Source: Unio delphinus
Lineage: Eukaryota > Mollusca > Bivalvia > Unionida > Unionidae
Length of the DNA stretch: 64,000 nt
NCBI GenBank assembly: GCA_029339505.1
Contig: JAQISU010001235.1
Span: 39,268,815 to 39,332,814, forward strand
Direction of reading: 5' to 3'
Positions 25,501 through 34,500 of this stretch are shown in pieces; positions within the stretch are counted from its first letter, which is position 1; the number at the start of each line of letters is the position of its first letter. Position numbers and translations under genes: made by a program. The notes under the pieces were generated by a model. The model was not told the origin of the DNA, did not search any database, and saw only the letters and a list, made by a program, of their open reading frames with translations.

Positions 25501-28500
25501 GGAACAGACTCTGTGATCCAATGAGCACTCATCAATGTCTGAAAGTTTGAGAAATCAAAACACTTTTGTACAGGCTAAATTTCCCCAAGTACAATCATTG
25601 TAACTAATATCAGAGGTCCATTAAAAAGCAAATAAAGTCTTGCAGCATAAATTGATAAAAACTTGTAATTGCCAGAATGCTGCCTTGTCTTCTTCCTTGA
25701 ACCATATTCCAAATACCTAGCAGAGTCACTGGAATGTGTAAAGTTGTTCACTTTCACCTCCTCTATGATTAACACAAAAATTTCATGACTGTACATGCAA
25801 CAGTATCAGAGACACTAAGTTATACAATAAAAATTTACATACCAAGAACAAATACAAAGTACAAAAATACAATATTATGGTGAAAATATATAAAGGTTAC
25901 CAATCATGTTTATAATTGGTAAGTAAATAGTAAAAAATAAATTACGGCAATAAACAGTACATATTTTGGTTAAAAATATTCAAAGGAAGTAAGGTTGCAC
26001 ACAAGCGATATTGTCAAGAAAATGGTAACTTCCTTCACAAAATGTCAAGCACAATGTGCTGAATAATGTAGCTAATGACCACAAGTAGGTTGGTGACTGA
26101 AAAAATCGTAAAAAAGCATCATAGCTAGAAACACATTCAGGTGGGTCTTTAATCTTCAGTATGCAATGTAGGTCATAAGTATGAATGATTCTAATTCTTG
26201 CAATGATTATCTTGTCCATTGGATGGTTCTATTGGATCCATGGAAAATTAGCCAGGCATTATTTTGAATTGCAATTTTTGTACATCTATATATATTTTAA
26301 TGTACATCCTCCTGAATTTTGGTTAAATCAATTTTTATAATGTGAAGTCATGTAAAGTGAAATTGTTGTTATAGTTTAACACCATTACATAGCGCAACAT
26401 AGGCTATACAAGGTGGCCAGTATTAATGGTTGAGAAAAAACCTGGAAAAACCAAGGAAATACTAATGAACCATGAGAAGCTACCCACAAGCTTTCTCACA
26501 CTTTGCCAGAGACTCGAACCCATGCAGACAGGTGAGACGACAGTGATTTGTAATGGTGAGCACTTTAGACTACTCTGGGCTCCTGTGAAGTGAAAAAAAT
26601 CTATGTACAATGAAAAAATCTCTGATGTACTTGCCATTGTTAAGCAATTGGGATACCATGCCTACCTTTGCAAATTTCTGTTCCATTGGCCTTGGCAAAT
26701 CCTGCATGACAATCACAGATGTAGCTGCCATTGAACTGGTTACGACAAATTCCATGCGCCAGGCAAATATTGGGGTTTTTCTCACATGGGTTTCCTTCTA
26801 TGAATAAAAAAAATTAGGGTTTTAAATATTTTTAAAAACCACAAATATAGCAGGGCAATTTAAACGAATCATTTAATTCACTTGCCTGTAGTACAATACC
26901 TTAATGTTAAACCAGACAAGTTAATTTTCAAAACCCAGCTAAGCAACAATATTCTATATGCCCTTTGAACATCATGATACAATGCCTTGGAGCAATCACA
27001 AATTTACTGAATATAAAATCAATATGAAAGTAATGATGGAAGCAACAAGGTTTAAACAAAGTAAGACTTAAGGTTGGTTGACAACAGTCAACCTATTTTG
27101 CCCAACCTTTATTTAGAAAAGTAAAACTATTCAACACTGAGGAAGTGTAGGGTAGGGACTAATCTAGGATGTGAACGAGCAGAAAATCAAACTGACAACA
27201 AAATAATTATGTTGAGCTTACAAAGGAACACTCCACAAAAATACAAGATCATGTGCATTGGAAATGGTTTGGAGAGAAAGTGGAACCATTAAGTCACCTG
27301 GTTTAACGGGATCATCTACCATGCATGTCAACAATTTCATGGTATTATTTTTCTGCGACTTCTGGGTTGGCGGTTAGACAAATCTAATTTTTCAGAAAGG
27401 TCAGGCAATTAATTTTTAAAGTGACCATTACTAGTATGCACAACTGGTCCAAACAAAATTACCAAGTCCTAAAATAAAGTAGACAAATTTCTGAAAACAG
27501 GAGAATGCTAAACATTAAAGTTGCATAAATTGTCCCCACAAAACACATTATATTTTTCTAATGCTGTTAAAGGCAAAATGTGTTGCACAAAGCCATAATG
27601 CAGTTGATTATTATTGTTCCCAATGTGTTGTTTTCTGTGTTATTTAAACAATAAGGGTTCACATGTAAAATATGACTGTAAGCTGTTTATAATGCACATA
27701 AATTGCTACATAACAAATTAACAGGCAAGATATAACGATAAGAAGTTCTAAACGTATTCATCATCTCTTTCACAACAGGCGAATGAATTAGGGTCTACTC
27801 GTTAACTTGGCAAAACAACACATAATGAAACTATGAACTACAACCAACATGGAACACAGTTTGTTTAACATGCACTTACACAACAAACAACTTAAGACTA
27901 TTTTCATCATAAACAACAATATGAAGAAAATAAAATTACCACATAATTAATGGATTGTGTTTAGGTTCTAAATGAACATTTTTCTTGGTCAAGAACATAG
28001 CTACAACCTTGGTTGTTTTCTTGTGTTATTACTTGGTTGTTTTCTTGTGTTATTACTTCTGCAATACAAATATAAAATGCTAAATGAGATGCACTGGCTA
28101 GACACCAAAAAAAAAAAACAAGTTGAAATAAAAATCCTGAGACAAATTTTTATACCTGAGACATCAGATGCTTAAAAGGACAAAAAAATGTATTTAAAGG
28201 TGCGGGAAAACTGCACAGCACTTGCCAGACAGAAGATTCAATTCCATTAATACACGAGTCATCAGTTAGGAAAGAGCATATACTTCTAATACAAATTGGA
28301 AAATGCAGTACATGTTCAACGAAACAAAAAAAAATCTTATTATTGTACATAAAACATTTTAGAAAACATTTTTCCACACTCCCTGTAATATTGATTTTCA
28401 AAAAAGATACTTTTCAGGACTGTTCTTTTATCCATTCTTGTTTTGCACACATTTGAAAAGTGATACTTTCTTGAATTTATGAAGACTGCTTGAAAATCAC

Positions 28501-31500
28501 AATTTTGTACCAAACAATTAAATAAACAATGCAATATTAAAGTTGATTAATTTAAAAATAAAAATTGAAATAAATCACGACTTCACTCTAAATGGTACTA
28601 ACAAGCTTTAATATACTGCATTTAAAAAAACAATCTGATAATCAGATACAGCTTTCATGTTGAAAGTATGGAGTCCATAAATATGTACAGCAAATATTCT
28701 TCCAAAAATCAAATGTATAGTCGGACAGGAGGGCAAAAAAAAAAAAAAAACAGGAGCAAATTTGTCAAACTGCTTTCTACTTACTTTTACACATATCTGC
28801 ATCTTCATCCACGGCATTATGACAATCAACAACTCCGTTACAAATTCTATCCCTGCTTATACAGTGAGTACCAAGGCCAAGGCTGCAGTCGAAATCATCA
28901 CTGGAACACTTCTGTGGTACAGCTATAAAATTTCAAACAAGTATTTCATTTTCATGAATAATAAATGCACTGGGTAAATATATTAAAAAGTAAATCACTG
29001 ATAGAACATGGAGACAATAAATAAATATTTTACATGTGCTATTTTTTGAAGATAATTTATCATTTGAAGAAAGAAAAAAAAACAGCTCTACACAAACCTT
29101 AGTTTTAAATTATGTAAATCAAGACAATTTGACAAAAGTGATCAAAAAGCTTGTGTTGCAAGTACAATCCATGTTTTTTAAATATGCTTTTGCTACAAGT
29201 TCTACATTATCCATGTATCTATCAAATAAAAGTACTCATAATTTTGAAATTACACACTCTGACAAGACCTAAATAATCAACAGACTTTGTCTTGGCAACA
29301 AAACAGTTTGATGTGATTCAAGGCACAAGGAACATCCCGATTTATATAGAGACTATAAGCAGTGTTAACAAAGAAGATTTCTTAAATTAAAAAAAAATGC
29401 AATAAGTATATGCAAACACAGACATAATACTTACAACAGTTTTTTTCATCCGATCCATCAATGCAGTCTTCATTGCCATCACATCTCATAACCTCATGAA
29501 TGCAGTGGTGGTTCTCACATTTGAAATGATCTGCCCTGCATGTATAGACACCTAGAAAAAAGGAATACTTGTGGTTCATTTCAGGATTTAAAACTATGGG
29601 TAAAATACAAAGTCAACAAAATAATACACACCTGGTCTGGAATTAAGAAATCATTTAAATTTGATTCTTAACTGCAGCTTCATTATCATCTAATAAAAAA
29701 AATGATAGCTAATTAAAAACAAAAGTATCACCTAAAGGTGAAAGACTGAGGTTCAAACTTGGTGTTTGAATTGGGGGCCAGACTTAATAAAGTAAAACAA
29801 ACAAAACTTTGGCATCAAAACTAGGGGTCAGTTTTTATTTTGGGGGGTTCCCTGATGTGATGGACAAATAAGAGCAAAGAAAAACACTGAAAAACTATAT
29901 CTAATATTTTTAAAAAACTATCGTCTAATTAAATAAATATAAATAAATTTCCTCTCATACTGCAGGGTAGCATCTACATGCCTGCAATCAAGAAACATTT
30001 TTTGAACAAGTAACGAGTAGGCAAGAAATGATCTTGCGGGATTTTTCTAAATATAGCAGAGCATTAATAAAGTAAAAGCAACATTTGAAAATCAAACGAG
30101 TTTACTGGCACGATTTTTGGAAAATTATCTGTAACTCCTACCAGATTTTTTAAAAAAAGACTACATATGACTAGAGGTTCTTACAGGAGTGCTCATTTCA
30201 AATAAAATTCATGAAAAAAGTAGAATTATATTTATATCTTTTGAGCTTTGGCAACTTTAAGGCAAATTATTCAAGGACTTTAATAAATTGTAATTGAAAT
30301 GAGCACACTAAAATTCTACAGAATAGTGTACTATAATTGACTTTAAAGTATGCCTTGGTTGTTGTATCTTTATACACAGTATTAAAATATCATCTGTGAC
30401 ATCACAAGGTGTTGTTACCTGTTAAATATCTGAAAATTAAAAAACACGAGGTAAATATGACCGAACAGGCAAAATTATTTTCACTTACAGTCATTATCTT
30501 CATCTGAACCGTCTTCACAGTCTTTCTCGCCATCGCATTTCCAAGACTTGTGGATGCATTCTTTTGTTACTTTGCAACTGAAGTGTGTGGTTGGACAGGC
30601 ATCAACATGAGTGCTAGCGCTACATTCCATTTCATCACTATGGTCGGGACAATCAAAATCTCCATCACATTTCCATGTGCTGGTAATGCATTTTGTACTG
30701 TTATTACATCCAAATTCACCATCCTTGCAAGATTGGATTCCTGTTACAGAAAAAGTAAAGGACCAAAATTCAGTTTCTTAATTCAAAAACTTCAACTGTT
30801 ACTGGTTTATTAGTGTAAATTAAATTACCTGCCTTTATTATATATTTTAGTAAGAGTTATATTGTTTACAGAGAATTTACAAGATTTCCATTTTTAAAAG
30901 AAGCATAGATGTTCAAATCTATAATGGCAATAATCCAAATATGGTCCTTGAAATATTGTGCATGTGTGTGTGATTGGGATTTTTAACGTAGGTTGAACAA
31001 TTTTTAGTCATATGACTACGATGTCTGCAGTGTAGCAGTATATAGTGACGTCTAGCACGGGGGGAGGGGCACATCATGCCAGACATGTAGAATGATGCCC
31101 CACCCAGTCAAATTATCTTGACACCAGGCCAACCAGTCCTAACACTAACCTCTTAATGCTGAATGCCATGCAAGGTAGCTATTAGTACCATTTTTTTTTA
31201 AATCTTTGGTATCACTTGGCCAGGGCTCGAAGCCCATGACCTCCTGCTTCCAAAACGGACGCTCTAACAACTAGGCCACCAGAGCAATTTGTGAAAAAAT
31301 GCAATAATGAAAAATTGTAATAATGAACTAAAACAGCTGCATCATGATCACTTTTACTTTATGAAAAGTCGTTTAGCAGAACACGAGAAAAACTTTTTTG
31401 TTTTACACACAAAGTATCTGTGAAATGTTTAATGATGAAAATAACTTACGACACTTTTCCTCATCTGAATTATCTGCACAGTCATTATCCCCATCACAGT

Positions 31501-34500
31501 GCCACCTGTTATTAATACAGCGACCATTGTGGCATTTGAATTCGTCTGGGCTGCAAGTAGTGGCTTCTCCTAAAAAATAAACAACATGAACGTATTTTCC
31601 AGATTTAAGACAAACAAAAATGCACCCAGCATGCTAAAGAAGTTCCTTCACTTTCTGAAAGAATATAATAGCAATTTCTAAAATGACTGGTTTGTATTTT
31701 ATGTACATTTTACACAATGTTAACATCTTACAATTTATATTTTATTTTGTTCTTTGTGTTTACATTTTTTGGGAAAGGGTTTATTTGTCCAAATTTTATT
31801 TTTCAATTCATTAACATTTTTTAAAGTTTTCCTTTGTCTGTATTGGGCAGAGTAGCTGTAAAATGTTATTTACATTCACACAACTCTTGTATTCTGCCTA
31901 GAGCTTCAATTGTGGGGATAAAAAAAAAAACATGTCCAACTTCACAGAGCAAAAAGCTCTAGCTTTGCAGAATGTTTTAGTCCAGGTCTTTGATGGGGAA
32001 CTTAAGCAACTGTGTAGAAGCAATATTTCTTCTTCCAGTCACTGACCTTTAACCTGATGACCCCAAAGCAACAGACTACATCCTCAAAACTCAAGACTGA
32101 ACTTGAATGAATTGGATACTTCACTGCAGACTAGTTTAACTAATAACATTCTTCGTCTGAAGTTAATGAGAATTTTATTTGTAAATACCACCTAAACAAA
32201 ATTTGTCAATAGAGGTTTTATTAGTCATTACCACAAAACAAAATTTGTCAATACCAGACTGATTTAATCATCCAAGATATAATTGATACCTTTTTAAAAT
32301 GCAGTTAAGCTATTTAGTAACCAAGATTATTTCAGAGTGCATTTGATTTTTTAAGTGATTGTTCATACATTCATCAAATACTGTCATTTCAAATGCGCTT
32401 ACACATCCAGAACTTATCTGGAAGAACCGAATTTATATTCATTAAATACATCAAAATAAATACACCAATTTATATTCATTAAATACATCATAATATATAC
32501 ACCAATTTATATTCATTAAATACATCATAATGAATACACCAATTTATATTCATTAAATACATCATAATAAATACACCAATTTATATTCATTAAATACATC
32601 ATAATAAATACACCAATTTATATTCATTAAATACATCATAATAAATACACCAATTTATATTCATTAAATACATCATAATAAATACACCAATTTATATTCA
32701 TTAAATACATCATAATGAATACACCAATTTATATTCATTAAATACATCATAATGAATACACCAATTTATATTCATTAAATACATCATAATAAATACACCA
32801 ATTTATATTCATTAAATACATCATAATAAATACACCAATTTATATTCATTAAATACATCATAATAAATACACCAATTTATATTCATTAAATACATCATAA
32901 TATATACACCAATTTATATTCATTAAATACATCATAATGAATACACCAATTTATATTCATTAAATACATCATAATGAATACACCAATTTATATTCATTAA
33001 ATACATCATAATGAATACACCAATTTATATTCATTAAATACATCATAATAAATACACCAATTTATATTCATTAAATACATCATAATGAATACACCAATTT
33101 ATATTCATTAAATACATCATAATAAATACACCAATTTATACTTATGGCAGGAGCAATTCATTTGCACATTTGAATAAAAAGCTAAAAGTAAATTATTTTA
33201 CTTAATTTGAATTCTTTAAAAGATTGATACATTTCAGTAGATATCCAATTACTCCTCTTACCTAGAGCTCTGCTTCCTTACCATAGGCACAAGGCATCCA
33301 TAAGCCTAACAGAGGTTGCTGGTGTGAAACTGATACTATTATGTTTTTAAAAAAAAACAGGTAACATATGGGCAGAATCATAATCAGAGCTTTTTTTTAA
33401 TCAGCCGGGAGTTGGATGATTAAACTACTTTAACTTTACACCCAGCCGCTTTAAGAAACAAAAAGCATGTATCCCCACTGAGAAAGTCCCCCAAATCAAA
33501 CCCACCTTATGCAACTTACCCTCCAACATTAAATCCAATGTAAGGTCCTCATAATGTACACTCAACATTATGGATAGCAGTGTAAGTTAACTAAAGGAAA
33601 CAAAAAAAATTGGGGTAATGGAGAGTGATAAAAAGACAATTTACTCACCACAGCCTACTTCATCCTGCCCATTGGGGCAATCATCTGTGTGATCACAATG
33701 CCATAGCTGGGGGATACAGGTTTGTCCTCCACATGAAAACTCGTCAGGTTTGCAAGTCTTAGAGGCTGTTGTGAAAACACAAACCAATTTTAAAAACTGG
33801 GTTCTACACACAATGTAAATTTTACATTTGAACTTTACTTCAAATGTGAAGGCCCGAGATTCAGATGTAAAATTTCAATGTGCAGACAAATTTAGTGAGA
33901 CTGGGCACAAATAAAGAACTTTTCCACAATACTTCACATATCTCAATTCTGAATGATACTTTGCAATGTCATCTGCAGTCTAACAAAATAAATCATTTGC
34001 TACTGTTGAATAAATACTGGTATACCAATTTTTCTACTGTTTTCAAAACGAGACACTGCAAAAAGAGACTAGGCCTATAAAAAAATATGCAAAAATCCCC
34101 ATGGCCATTGGCTGAAAATTATGAATATTACTATTCAGTAAATACTGACTGGTACTAAAAAAATATTAAATCATTTGCAACTGTGGTGTAAATACTGATT
34201 ACTGGCTCTTCTTATACAAACATTACAGAAAACGTCAAATAAAGTCATAAATATTTTAAAACATCTTAATTTGCTAATAGATTTTTGCAAGTCATCATAA
34301 AGAAGTAAAGTTGACCACATCTTCACAGCTTTTTTCAGTTTCAATTATCTGATACTGTGTCTGACTGAATAATATTTTTAACAGTGCAGGAAATGTGTGC
34401 TTACCACATCTCTTTTCATCTTCGTCAGAATGGTCATCACAATCAAACTCTCCGTCACACTGCCATCTTTGTGGAATGCATTTTGTATCATTACATTGGA

